Of a stretch of DNA of 64,000 nucleotides, positions 34,707 through 43,363 are shown piece after piece. Origin of the DNA: an uncultured Granulosicoccaceae bacterium (GTDB lineage: Bacteria; Pseudomonadota; Gammaproteobacteria; Granulosicoccales; Granulosicoccaceae). Numbering within the stretch: the first letter of the stretch is position 1; every line of letters starts with the position of its first letter. Both the position numbers and the translations under genes were made by a program. A model generated the notes under the pieces. It saw nothing but the letters and a program-made list of their open reading frames with translations, was not told the DNA's origin and did no database searches. Location: NCBI GenBank assembly GCA_937957915.1, contig CALGNZ010000016.1:38152-102151 (forward strand). Reading direction: 5' to 3'.

Positions 34707-35333
34707 TTAATTCGGTTTGTGGTCATCTGATGAACCACTTTGCAGCAACGCTCTGGCCGCTGCCAGTGACTCACTGTCTTCAGGTACCACGGCGCGAGGT
34801 TTTCGCGCTTGCATCCAAAGCGCCAGCAAGCCCAACGCAAACAACACAAACGGCCCTATCCACAACACCAGAGTTTTGGCAGTAAACCTCGGCCGATAAA
34901 GCACGAACTCACCGTAGCGCTGGACCATAAAATCAATGATCTGCGATTTAGTGTCACCTCGACTGATCATGATGTGAATCTCGCGCCGCAAATCCTGCGC
35001 AAGTGTGGCATTTGAGTCGGCGATGTTTTGATTCTGACAAACAAGGCAACGCAGTTCTGAAGCGAGCTCTTTGAACAGGGCCTGTTGCGCCGGGTCTTCC
35101 AGTTCGCGTTCACTGAATACCGATTGCGCGTTAGCGAGTGGCGACAACAGCAGCAAACCTATCAGCAGGAACACTTTTACAAACGACTCCGCTTTTAGCA
35201 TTGACGCACCTGGTAGTAGCGCACCTGGTAGTAACGCACCTGGTTGCGCACCTGGTTGCAGTGGCGCACCTGGCATTGGTATACACACACGCGGTAAACG
35301 AATTCGGGGTATAGGCGCATGGATCTCCGGCAT
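34707..35333 (-). CDS. ccmH: Cytochrome c maturation protein CcmH (CcmL), with possible repeat-bearing N-terminal extension
   Basis: CcmH reduces or resolves disulfides at the CxxCH site of apocytochromes; its LRCLVCQNQ motif (the redox CxxC) is visible, followed by a C-terminal membrane segment. Two starts are possible. The ATG at 35333 lies 2 bases after the ccmG stop with GAGGA upstream, typical of coupling, and gives 208 aa with a 44-residue Pro/Gly/Ala-rich extension (PGALLPGALL). The ATG at 35201 (MLKAES) gives an ordinary 164-aa protein with a normal signal peptide, but its upstream sequence is the tandem repeat itself. Extension or untranslated spacer cannot be decided by eye. Confidence 0.88.
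   Translation of the reverse strand: MPEIHAPIPRIRLPRVCIPMPGAPLQPGAQPGALLPGALLPGASMLKAESFVKVFLLIGLLLLSPLANAQSVFSERELEDPAQQALFKELASELRCLVCQNQNIADSNATLAQDLRREIHIMISRGDTKSQIIDFMVQRYGEFVLYRPRFTAKTLVLWIGPFVLFALGLLALWMQARKPRAVVPEDSESLAAARALLQSGSSDDHKPN
35205..35273 (-). repeat. In-frame tandem repeat at the 5' end of ccmH
   Basis: The 9-mer CGCACCTGG (plus strand) begins at 35205, 35220, 35235, 35247 and 35265. The spacings 15, 15, 12 and 18 are all multiples of three, so the ccmH frame stays open and reads PGA-LLPGA-LLPGA. On the minus strand each unit contains AGGTGCG, which resembles a ribosome-binding site. Confidence 0.85.
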
Positions 35334-35335
35334 AG

Positions 35336-35872
35336 TCAGGTGTCCTCGCGCAGTTCTGCAACCATTGGCAAAATTGTGTTCTGCAACACATCCGGTGTCA
35401 CAGGCCCTATATGTTTGAGCCGGACAATACCGGCTTTATCTACCACAAAGGTTTCAGGCGCCCCGTAAAATCCCCAGTCAATACCAACACGGCCTTCGGT
35501 GTCGACCGGCACTGCCACGTAGGGATTACCCAGCTCCTTTAACCACTGTTTGGCTGTGGCCTGATCATCTTTGTAGTTGAGGCCGACAATGTCGACGATA
35601 CCCTGATTGGCCAGATCTACCAGCAGCGGATGCTCAACACGGCAGGCTGCGCACCAGGTACCCCATATGTTAAACAGCCAGACCTTGCCCTGCATCTGCG
35701 CAGGCGCAAAGCGTGCAGCCGCGCCCTCTGAGGCATAGAGCTCGGGCAAATCGAATTCAGGTGCGGGTTTGTCGATAAGCGGCGACGGCACCAGTCGCGG
35801 GTCCCGATCAAGCCCCATGTACAAAAAACCACCAATGACAACGAACAGCGCAAGCGGCAGCAATGCTTTCAT
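35336..35872 (-). CDS. ccmG: Thiol:disulfide interchange protein CcmG/DsbE
   Basis: 178 aa. A thioredoxin-fold periplasmic protein with one N-terminal membrane anchor (LLPLALFVVIGGFLYMGL) and the redox motif in GTWCAACRVEHP (about residue 75). CcmG keeps apocytochrome cysteines reduced before haem ligation. The active site reads WCAAC here rather than the WCPTC of E. coli. A YGAPETFVVDKAGIV segment near the C-terminus is typical of DsbE. Its ATG overlaps the ccmF stop (ATGA), and ccmH follows at once. Confidence 0.95.
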   Translation of the reverse strand: MKALLPLALFVVIGGFLYMGLDRDPRLVPSPLIDKPAPEFDLPELYASEGAAARFAPAQMQGKVWLFNIWGTWCAACRVEHPLLVDLANQGIVDIVGLNYKDDQATAKQWLKELGNPYVAVPVDTEGRVGIDWGFYGAPETFVVDKAGIVRLKHIGPVTPDVLQNTILPMVAELREDT

Positions 35873-37848
35873 AGTGGCGTCGCCGCGGTTGCAGCACCTG
35901 TGCTCTGTGTCTGTTTAACTTTTACCTTGCGATAACGCCGGTCAGTGACTGCAATCAGTCCGCCAAACCCCATCATAAACGCTCCCAGCCAGATCCACCG
36001 CACAAACGGTTTATAGTAGATCCGCATGCTCCATTCGTCGTTACCATCGAGTGATTCACCCAGTGCAAAGAACAGATCGCGTGTGAGCCCAGGGTCTATG
36101 GCGGCTTCCGTCATAACACCCATCTGGCTTTTATAGTCGCGTTTCTGTGCCGCCAGCTGCGCGATTTCAACACCATCACGACTGACCACCAGCAAGCCTT
36201 CGTCGGCACTGTAATTCGGCCCCTGTACCTGCCTCACCCCCTGAAACGCAAATTCGTAGCCGGCCATTTTATGGACCTCGCCACGCGCCATACGCAGGTC
36301 AGTTTCAATGCTGTAAAGAGAAGTTAAGGTTACACCGACACTCATCACGGCAATGCCGAGATGGCCAAGACTCATGCCCCAGAAGCCCGCGGGTATTCGA
36401 AACAGTGCGGTTAGCTTGTTGTTGCGATTTTTAATCCGCTCGTACACACCCTGCAGCGTTGTTAGTACTACCCAACTGGCCAATGCAACACCGAGCGCTG
36501 CAGCCGGTTTGAATTCACCCATCAGAAACGCAGCAGCAATACCAGCCAGCACACTCAACACAATGGCCCAACGCACTTTTTTCAGGATATCTGCAACACT
36601 GTCCTGCTTCCAGCGGGTTAACGCACCAACCCCGACCACCAGTGCTACTGCTGCACCCAGCGGAACAAAGATCGCATTGAAATAAGGCATACCGACAGAA
36701 ATCTTTGCTATGCCCAGTGAATCAAGCACCAGCGGATACAGGGTGCCAAGCAATACACTGCCGCAAATCACCACCATCGCTACATTGTTAAACAGCAGGC
36801 CCGCTTCTCGTGACTGCACCGTAAACTCGGTATTGCTGCGTAACTGCGGTGCACGCCATGCATAGAGCACCAGTGAGCACCCGACAACTACGCCCAGAAA
36901 GCCAAGAATAAAAACACCACGTTCAGGATCGTTTGCAAACGCGTGCACAGACGTCAGCACACCGGAGCGCACGAGGAACGTACCCAGCAAGCTCAGTGAA
37001 AAGGCAGTCACCGCCAGCAGCACAGTCCAGGCTTTAAAGGCGCCGCGCTTTTCAGTCGCCGCCAGTGAATGGATTAACGCGGTACCGATAAGCCATGGCA
37101 TAAAGGACGCGTTCTCTACTGGATCCCAAAACCACCAGCCACCCCAACCCAGCTCGTAGTAAGCCCACCAGCTACCCAGCGCGATACCAATTGTCAGAAA
37201 CATCCATGCGATATTGGTCCAGGGTCGCATCCAGCGCGCCCACGCCATATCGAGGCGACCTCCAATTAATGCAGCCACAGCAAACGAAAAGGCCACGGAA
37301 AAACCCACGTAGCCCATGTACAACATCGGCGGGTGAATAACCAGGCCGAAATCCTGTAACAGTGGATTGAGTGACTGTCCATCTGCCGGCGCCGGCAGCA
37401 ATCGATCAAATGGATTTGAGGTAAGCAGAATAAACAATAAGAAACCCACGCTGATCATTCCCATGACCGACAACACTCGGGAAATCATCTGCAGCGGCAC
37501 CGCCCGACTGAAAATACTGACCGCAGCCCCCCACAACGTCAGAATCAACATCCACAACAACAGTGATCCCTCGTGAGATCCCCACACACCGGATATACGG
37601 TAGATGAGTGGCAACGATAGATTGGACGTTGTCGCCACATACTTGACTGAAAAGTCATTGATCAAAAACGAGTAAGTCAACACCGCGTAGGAGATGGCTA
37701 CCATCAACGCCAGCACTCGCGAGGCGGGCTTGCTCAATGCCATCCACGAATAAGTGCCGGTAAAGCTGCCGACCATCGGCACCACCGATAGCACCAAAGC
37801 GATACACAGCGCCAGTATTAACGAAAAATGTCCGAGCTCAGCAATCAT
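35869..37848 (-). CDS. ccmF: Cytochrome c haem lyase subunit CcmF
   Basis: 659 aa, the normal CcmF length, with about 15 membrane segments. The WWD haem-handling motif is at WGGWWFWDPVENASFMPWL (about residue 235). Nearby His residues such as LVIHPPMLYMG act as haem ligands in the family. CcmF takes haem from holo-CcmE and attaches it to the apocytochrome with CcmH and CcmI. ccmE and ccmF overlap by ATGA, as do ccmF and ccmG, so translation is probably coupled. Confidence 0.96.
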   Translation of the reverse strand: MIAELGHFSLILALCIALVLSVVPMVGSFTGTYSWMALSKPASRVLALMVAISYAVLTYSFLINDFSVKYVATTSNLSLPLIYRISGVWGSHEGSLLLWMLILTLWGAAVSIFSRAVPLQMISRVLSVMGMISVGFLLFILLTSNPFDRLLPAPADGQSLNPLLQDFGLVIHPPMLYMGYVGFSVAFSFAVAALIGGRLDMAWARWMRPWTNIAWMFLTIGIALGSWWAYYELGWGGWWFWDPVENASFMPWLIGTALIHSLAATEKRGAFKAWTVLLAVTAFSLSLLGTFLVRSGVLTSVHAFANDPERGVFILGFLGVVVGCSLVLYAWRAPQLRSNTEFTVQSREAGLLFNNVAMVVICGSVLLGTLYPLVLDSLGIAKISVGMPYFNAIFVPLGAAVALVVGVGALTRWKQDSVADILKKVRWAIVLSVLAGIAAAFLMGEFKPAAALGVALASWVVLTTLQGVYERIKNRNNKLTALFRIPAGFWGMSLGHLGIAVMSVGVTLTSLYSIETDLRMARGEVHKMAGYEFAFQGVRQVQGPNYSADEGLLVVSRDGVEIAQLAAQKRDYKSQMGVMTEAAIDPGLTRDLFFALGESLDGNDEWSMRIYYKPFVRWIWLGAFMMGFGGLIAVTDRRYRKVKVKQTQSTGAATAATPL

Positions 37849-38303
37849 TGAAATTTGACCGTGGTGGCACCGTGTTTTTCGCCTGCTTTCTGCAGTGCAT
37901 CTGCAACTTCCGGTGGCATGTAGTTTTCGTCGTGTTTGGCCAGCACTTTCTTGGCGACAAACACACCGTCCTTGTCGAGAGAACCCACGGACACTGTACC
38001 CTGCCCTTCACGAAAGAGGTCAGGTAATATTCCCGTGTATCTGACCGGCACACTCTCACCGTTGTCGGTTAATTCAAACTGTACTGTGATGCCATCTTCC
38101 GCACGCACCACGCTGTTGGCTGCAACCAGTCCACCAATTTTGAACTCTGCACCTTCGGGCACCTTGCCTTCAACAACTTCTGTAGGCGAGTAAAATAACT
38201 GAATGCTGTTTTTGAATGCATTAAGTATCAGCGCTGCTGCCGCGCCCACACCAAGCACCATCAGACACACCAGCATCAGTTTTTGTCTACGTTTTGGATT
38301 CAC
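37845..38303 (-). CDS. ccmE: Haem chaperone CcmE
   Basis: 152 aa with a GTG start (reads MNPKRRQK). One N-terminal membrane anchor is followed by a small periplasmic OB-fold. The covalent haem-binding site is seen in VLAKHDENYMPPEV (His and Tyr, about residues 125-130). CcmE receives haem from CcmC and hands it to CcmF. Its start lies inside the 3' end of ccmD (17-bp overlap). Confidence 0.95.
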   Translation of the reverse strand: MNPKRRQKLMLVCLMVLGVGAAAALILNAFKNSIQLFYSPTEVVEGKVPEGAEFKIGGLVAANSVVRAEDGITVQFELTDNGESVPVRYTGILPDLFREGQGTVSVGSLDKDGVFVAKKVLAKHDENYMPPEVADALQKAGEKHGATTVKFQ

Positions 38304-38457
38304 GTTTCTCGAGTTCCAGTTTGCGTTTTAAACCGTCGATTATTTTACGACGCTGCCATATCGTCGAGATCATCAACCAGGCCATTACTATAAAAGTTGC
38401 TGCAAATGATGGCCATACGTATGGCCAGTATCCACCCATTAACAAAAATTCTTTCAC
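38287..38457 (-). CDS. ccmD: Haem exporter small subunit CcmD
   Basis: 56 aa, found by reading the gap between ccmC and ccmE. The GTG start at 38457 overlaps the ccmC stop (GTGA) and the TAG is at 38287-38289. The sequence begins KEFLLMGGYWPYVWPSF, one membrane helix follows (TFIVMAWLMIS), and the tail is basic (RRKIIDGLKRKLELE). This is the exact layout of CcmD: a MGGY-x2-YVWP start, one helix and a charged cytoplasmic end. CcmD helps release holo-CcmE from the CcmABC complex. Its position between ccmC and ccmE confirms it. Confidence 0.92.
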   Translation of the reverse strand: MKEFLLMGGYWPYVWPSFAATFIVMAWLMISTIWQRRKIIDGLKRKLELEKRESKT

Positions 38458-39197
38458 AGCCGGCCCTCGCTAACTCGCTCGCGCACCCAGCTCGTTTTCG
38501 CCTCGCGCTGAAGAATGACATTACGCGCACGCGCCAGCATATTGACCACATAAAACAACGTAAAACCCAATGCCATCAGCAACAGTGGAATCAGCATGCT
38601 GATGTGAATAGAAGGCTTGCCAATCTTTGTTATAGACGCCGGTTGGTGCAAAGTGTTCCACCATTCAACTGAATAGTGAATAATCGGAATGTTTACCACC
38701 CCCACCAGCGCGAGAATTGCAACGGCTCTGGCCGCTGTAGAAGGGTTATCAATGGCAGAACGCAGCGCCATGTAGCCAAAGTAAATAAATAACAGAATTA
38801 ACTCCGATGTTAGCCGTGCATCCCACTCCCACCAGGTACCCCACATCGGCTTGCCCCACAATGAGCCGGTTAGCAGCGCCAGAAACGTGAATGCGGCACC
38901 GATGGGTGCTGACACTTCTGCCACGATGTCGGCGATCTTCATTTTCCAAACCAGGAATAACGCACTGCAAAACGCGATCACCATATAGATAAACATGGAC
39001 ATCCACGCAGACGGCACATGCACGTAGATGATTCGGTAGCTCTCACCCTGCTCGTAATCCGCAGGCGCAACGAACAGCCCCCGATACAGCCCAACAGCAA
39101 GCAGCCCTGCGCATAGTACCGCCAGCCAGGGCATCAGTATTTCCGCCAGGCGATAGAAATTTCGCAGCGAAGCGAGTCGGTGGAACCAGCGGAACAT
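38454..39197 (-). CDS. ccmC: Haem handling membrane protein CcmC
   Basis: 247 aa from the ATG at 39197 (MFRWFHRLAS); an in-frame TTG three codons earlier is nearer an AGAGG, so the start may be 39206. Six membrane segments are seen. The WWD motif is at WGTWWEWDARLTSELILLF (about residue 120), and conserved His are in YVHVPSAWMS and PIIHYSVEWWNTLHQ. CcmC presents haem to CcmE. It lies about 43 bp after ccmB. Confidence 0.95.
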   Translation of the reverse strand: MFRWFHRLASLRNFYRLAEILMPWLAVLCAGLLAVGLYRGLFVAPADYEQGESYRIIYVHVPSAWMSMFIYMVIAFCSALFLVWKMKIADIVAEVSAPIGAAFTFLALLTGSLWGKPMWGTWWEWDARLTSELILLFIYFGYMALRSAIDNPSTAARAVAILALVGVVNIPIIHYSVEWWNTLHQPASITKIGKPSIHISMLIPLLLMALGFTLFYVVNMLARARNVILQREAKTSWVRERVSEGRL

Positions 39198-39240
39198 TAT
39201 GACCAAACCTCTTGTTTGTTTGCAAAGCCCGAATGGGGAT

Positions 39241-39909
39241 TCACTCGGCGCTCACTCTAAGCGCGGCGGCCGTCGCCAGTGGCGCCAGCGATAATGACAA
39301 CAGAAAAATAGCACCCAGAATTGAGAGTTGGGCTTCTATTTCGAAGCCGGCAGCCGCAGCCACTACAGTGCCACTACCAAAGATTAGTACAGGAATGTAC
39401 AAAGGAAGTACCAGCAGCGCCAATAAAACACCGCCTTTTCGCAGGCTCACTGTCAGAGCCGCACCAATTGCCCCGATCAGGCACAGGCTGAGTGTACCGA
39501 GCATCAGTGACGCCAACAAGGCTGGCAACGCCGACGACGGCAACTGCATAAAAACAGCGAGCAGCGGCGATAGCAGCAGTAAGGGTAAACCGGAGCAAAG
39601 CCAGTGCGATGCAATCTTTGCCAGCACCAGCACCGACAAGGGATGCGGACTCAACAACAATTGCTCAAGCGTGCCATCGTCGAAGTCTGCCTTGAATAGT
39701 CCATCCAGACCCAGCAAGGTTGCCAGCAACGCGGCAACCCATAACACTCCCGGCGCTATCTCACGCAGCAAGTCTCCGTCCGGGCCAACGCCGAGCGGAA
39801 AAAGCGACACCACAATGATGAAAAATATCAACGGGTTCAGCCAGTCACTGCTACGACGCAATGCCAGCATCAGATCACGCTTCAACAGCGTCAGAAATGC
39901 ACTGGCCAC
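39241..39909 (-). CDS. ccmB: Haem exporter permease CcmB
   Basis: 222 aa with a GTG start sharing one base with the ccmA stop (TAGTG). Six membrane segments are seen; LFFIIVVSLFPLGVGPD, LREIAPGVLWVAALLATLLG and DDGTLEQLLLSPHPL are typical of CcmB. With CcmA it forms the ABC unit that drives release of haem-loaded CcmE. Confidence 0.95.
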   Translation of the reverse strand: MASAFLTLLKRDLMLALRRSSDWLNPLIFFIIVVSLFPLGVGPDGDLLREIAPGVLWVAALLATLLGLDGLFKADFDDGTLEQLLLSPHPLSVLVLAKIASHWLCSGLPLLLLSPLLAVFMQLPSSALPALLASLMLGTLSLCLIGAIGAALTVSLRKGGVLLALLVLPLYIPVLIFGSGTVVAAAAGFEIEAQLSILGAIFLLSLSLAPLATAAALRVSAE

Positions 39910-40535
39910 TACCAGTCACTCATTTGCAGCATCTGCACATCGCATCCGCTGAGCGACAGCGGCTGGTGGGTGGTGTAGACGACCAGTCCGCCGTTACCGA
40001 CATGCTCTGTAATCAGACCTTCCACCAGCTTTTTGCCGTGCAGATCAAGTGAAGTTAAAGGTTCATCGAGAATCCACAGTGGCGTGTTGCTGATTAACAA
40101 GCGCGCGAGTGATACGCGACGACGCTGTCCTGCTGATAAGGATCGACACGGCAGATCTGCCTGATTAACGAGCCCCACGCGTTCAACGGCAGCCGGCAGG
40201 GTAGCGGCATCAGAGCCACTCAGTGAGGCACTTGCTCGCAGGTTTTCCACCACCGACAAGTCACCTTTCAATCCCTCGTGGTGCCCCAGGTATGTGAGCT
40301 CGGAATAGTAGCGATCACGCTTTGCCGGCAAGGTGACACCACGCCACCGCACTGCCCCCTCTTCCAGCGGCACAAACAGGCACAAACCGCGCAGCAATGT
40401 GGTTTTACCGCTGCCGTTGTCGCCGCTGACCTGTAGCACCTGACCACTGCCAAGTGACAGATCAAGCTGCGAAAACAGACAGTGATCCCCCCTGAACACA
40501 GCGACATCGGTTGCCTCCAACAGTGCCTGACTCAC
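39909..40535 (-). CDS. ccmA: Haem exporter ATP-binding protein CcmA
   Basis: 208 aa from a GTG at 40535, which matches the normal CcmA N-terminus; a TTG at 40580, right after the batD stop, would add 15 residues and also join it closely to batD. Walker A (SGDNGSGKTTLLRGL), the ABC signature (SLSAGQRRRVSLARLL) and Walker B (PLWILDEPLTSLD) are intact. It powers the CcmABCD complex. It is the first ccm gene and follows batD with no room for a classic terminator. Confidence 0.93.
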   Translation of the reverse strand: MSQALLEATDVAVFRGDHCLFSQLDLSLGSGQVLQVSGDNGSGKTTLLRGLCLFVPLEEGAVRWRGVTLPAKRDRYYSELTYLGHHEGLKGDLSVVENLRASASLSGSDAATLPAAVERVGLVNQADLPCRSLSAGQRRRVSLARLLISNTPLWILDEPLTSLDLHGKKLVEGLITEHVGNGGLVVYTTHQPLSLSGCDVQMLQMSDW

Positions 40536-40583
40536 CGGCGAGTTACCGTGAGCACAGGCCCCGGCCAATTGCGCTGGCAATGC

Positions 40584-42419
40584 TCAGAGCTTGGGCAGTA
40601 AGTCATCAGCTACGGCCCTGGTTGATTTAGCAAATTTACTTTCCCTGTATTGGGCAATCGCATCGCCCAATATCTTGTGCACGGTACTCAGCGGAATCTC
40701 TGATGGTTGCGCTGAATAAATCGATGATTCCAGTTGCTGCAGTTGAATTGACAGGTCGCTGCTGCGCAAACGTCTGCCAACATCGACCACACTGACCGGT
40801 GGGCGATCGGGCCATTCGGCAGCCGACCAGCTCATGAGTCCGGCGAGGTAGCGCGGTCGATCGGCACCACTGCTTAACAGGGTTAAGTCACGCATGGCCT
40901 GCGATTCGGAGATTGAGTGCGGACTGCCGTCATCCGACGCACCAGCCAGAGATGCCTGCAGACGTTTTCGATTGCGTCGCGCACTAAACAGCCACGCCAC
41001 CAGCGTTGCAATCCACCCCATACTGACAGCTGCGGCAACCCACGCCCACAGGTTATTTCGTGCCGGTACCAACTGGCTCGACAACTGGCTCGACAGGGAA
41101 CTCACTTGAGGCTCAGGTATCGAGCTTTCTTCAGCCTGCTTCGGTTCGGTATCAGACCTGTCAACGACAAGGGCAGACGAGTCCGCGGCAGATGCAGCTA
41201 CCGTCAATTCCTGAGCCGGGATGATGGTTGTCCTTTCTCTGTCGGCTACGGTATCCCACCAACGCAGCTTATACTCTGGCAGTGTTATCTTGCCTGCGCG
41301 TTGCGGAATTATCGACCACTTGTCGGTGCGTCGGCTTACCACACCGTCGTCACCGGGCTGTGAAGCCAGCTCCGGCACATCCGGATAAATCTTCAGGCCA
41401 TCGACCGGGGGTAGCTTTATCTCTGGCAGCTGCGTTGATGTCGCTCCACTGGTGGTTAGCACAACAGAGTACGTGAGTGGCTCACCCACCTGACTGATAC
41501 CCGGATCGGCAGACCAGTTTTTTTGCAGATCGAGTTGTTTTACCGGTAGCCACCAGCCGGAAATATTCTGCGATGGCCGTGGTTTCACCTGCAATTGAAT
41601 CGAATCGCTGCGAAAATTGATGCGCCTTGTTGGTGAATTGCGCAGGATCAGATTACCGCCATAAGAGGCGTCTTTAACATTGGCCACCACCTTGATACGA
41701 GGAATGTCATAGGTGCCGCTGCGCTGTGGAAACAGTGCATAGCGCCAGGTGTGGACCCGATATTCCACACCGTCACGAGTCTCCAGTCTCTGCGCGTCAC
41801 CCGGTATCTGCTCGACATGCATCTCGGCTATATCCGGCACCTCGGGCTCAGCGGCTGCCAGCGATCCATCGTCCAGAACATGCAGTGACAAGATTGCCTG
41901 TGCCTGGACGTACGGTGATGCGTTGTCCACTGACAGTTCAGCAAAAACGTTGTCTCGCGGCACCACACCCGGCGTGCCACGCTGTACCACTTCGATCGAG
42001 ATTGCGTCACTGCGCTGCCCGTCGGCTTCGAATGGTGGGATCTCGGAGACACCCAGATGCTTCGGTTGCAGCTCAAGCAAAATGGTAAAGCGTGACTTGA
42101 CTACCCCATTGTCGACAAACTGACTTTCCTGTCGTCGTGAACCGACAATGTCGAAGCGTTTGTTCAGCGCCGATGTATCCGGATACTCGCGCAGATCTTC
42201 ACCGATGACGTAGAGCAGCACAGTCTCGCCATCAACGATGGTTTGCTTTTTTACTTCGGCCGTCAGACTTGCCGCCCATGCATTGCCGCTTACGAGCAGG
42301 CCTGACAACAGCACTGCAACCACCACAAAGGCGATTGGAACAGCAGCCAGCGCAAAGCGTTTAGCGCGCTGAAGATGTAACAAGCGCATCGTCTCAAGCC
42401 CCTCGATTGATCTCACCAT
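40584..42419 (-). CDS. batD: BatD family protein
   Basis: 611 aa. A signal peptide (FALAAVPIAFVVVAVLLSGLLVSGNAWA) is followed by a periplasmic beta-rich region with the BatD pattern (ENETVLL-like GETVLLYVIGEDL, FDIVGSRRQ, FTILLELQPKHLG, PFEADGQRSDAI). A membrane segment lies near residue 455 (WAWVAAAVSMGWIATLVAWLF) and a cytoplasmic helical tail ends the protein. Bat proteins work with VWA proteins and a MoxR ATPase, with roles in envelope stress resistance in several bacteria, though the mechanism is not settled. The start overlaps the end of the batC-like gene; an alternative ATG is at 42389. Confidence 0.85.
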   Translation of the reverse strand: MVRSIEGLETMRLLHLQRAKRFALAAVPIAFVVVAVLLSGLLVSGNAWAASLTAEVKKQTIVDGETVLLYVIGEDLREYPDTSALNKRFDIVGSRRQESQFVDNGVVKSRFTILLELQPKHLGVSEIPPFEADGQRSDAISIEVVQRGTPGVVPRDNVFAELSVDNASPYVQAQAILSLHVLDDGSLAAAEPEVPDIAEMHVEQIPGDAQRLETRDGVEYRVHTWRYALFPQRSGTYDIPRIKVVANVKDASYGGNLILRNSPTRRINFRSDSIQLQVKPRPSQNISGWWLPVKQLDLQKNWSADPGISQVGEPLTYSVVLTTSGATSTQLPEIKLPPVDGLKIYPDVPELASQPGDDGVVSRRTDKWSIIPQRAGKITLPEYKLRWWDTVADRERTTIIPAQELTVAASAADSSALVVDRSDTEPKQAEESSIPEPQVSSLSSQLSSQLVPARNNLWAWVAAAVSMGWIATLVAWLFSARRNRKRLQASLAGASDDGSPHSISESQAMRDLTLLSSGADRPRYLAGLMSWSAAEWPDRPPVSVVDVGRRLRSSDLSIQLQQLESSIYSAQPSEIPLSTVHKILGDAIAQYRESKFAKSTRAVADDLLPKL

Positions 42420-43363
42420 GGCTCCGCAAGGTCTCTGACATTTTCGTGCTGAATCATATGGTTAAGTTTAATCTTGTTTCGCAATAGTTGGGACGGATCA
42501 TCCGGGATTCGCCGCATCCATTGCTCGGTCGCCTGTTCGCTCTCGCTGATTGGAGCGGTTTGCGTCGGGTCTGCATTGCTGGCTGATTGCTCACCAGGCT
42601 CGCCCGCCTGTTCATCACCGGCTTGTGCTGTTGCCGCCTGCTCCTGTTCAGCCTGCTCCTGATCTGACGGTCCTGGCGAAGATTGGTTCTTGTTTTCTTC
42701 CGCGCTGGCCTCGGCATCTTCCGCAGTGGTACTTAATTCGCCGCCATTATCTGATTGGTTTTGATCGCCAGCACCGTCGTTTTGCTGCGACTCACTGCCT
42801 TCCTGCTGCTCGCCCTGCTGCTGATCACCGGATTGCGATTGATCGCCGCTTTGTTCAGAACCATCGCTGTTTTGCGAATCGCCTTGATCTGCACCTTGTT
42901 CTTCGCCTTGATCTTCGCCCTGCTCGTCACCTTGCTGTGATTCATCAGATGACTGTTGCTGTTTTTCCAGCAATTGTCTGGCAATATCGAGGTTATGCGC
43001 AGCATCAGCGTGAGATGGATCAGCCTCCGCCACCTGTTCAAATTTCTCTACCGCCGTCTGGTAATCACCGGCTCTGGCTGCCGCTGTGCCTTCGTTATAA
43101 AGTGACTGCGGGTCGCCAGATGCAGAAAATTCCTTTTGCGCCTCGGCAAAATTACCATTGCGGTAGTGACTAATGCCCCGCCATTCGGAGTTTCGAAAAA
43201 CCTCGCTAGCCGCCGCAGCATCACCGGATTGCAGCAATTCCGCGCCACGCTGATCACGCGTTTTCCACCAGCTACCACTATCAGCAGAAACCAGCTGGGG
43301 CAAACCGCCAATCAGGCACACAGCCACTGTCAACCATGCTTTTACACGTCGTGTGTGAGTCAT
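42413..43363 (-). CDS. BatC-like TPR protein with long acidic Gln/Ser-rich tail
   Basis: 316 aa. A signal peptide (WLTVAVCLIGGLPQLVSA) is followed by TPR-like helices (GAELLQSGDAAAASEVF, HYRNGNFAEAQKEF, YNEGTAAARAGDYQTAVEKF, ADAAHNLDIARQLL; about residues 35-130). Residues about 135-265 are a low-complexity stretch of D, E, Q, S and G. The C-terminus (QWMRRIPDDPSQLLRNKI and on) is typical of TPR proteins next to Bat VWA genes. It overlaps batB (ATGA) and batD, so the set is translationally coupled. It is probably exported and interacts with the VWA proteins. Confidence 0.8.
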   Translation of the reverse strand: MTHTRRVKAWLTVAVCLIGGLPQLVSADSGSWWKTRDQRGAELLQSGDAAAASEVFRNSEWRGISHYRNGNFAEAQKEFSASGDPQSLYNEGTAAARAGDYQTAVEKFEQVAEADPSHADAAHNLDIARQLLEKQQQSSDESQQGDEQGEDQGEEQGADQGDSQNSDGSEQSGDQSQSGDQQQGEQQEGSESQQNDGAGDQNQSDNGGELSTTAEDAEASAEENKNQSSPGPSDQEQAEQEQAATAQAGDEQAGEPGEQSASNADPTQTAPISESEQATEQWMRRIPDDPSQLLRNKIKLNHMIQHENVRDLAEPW

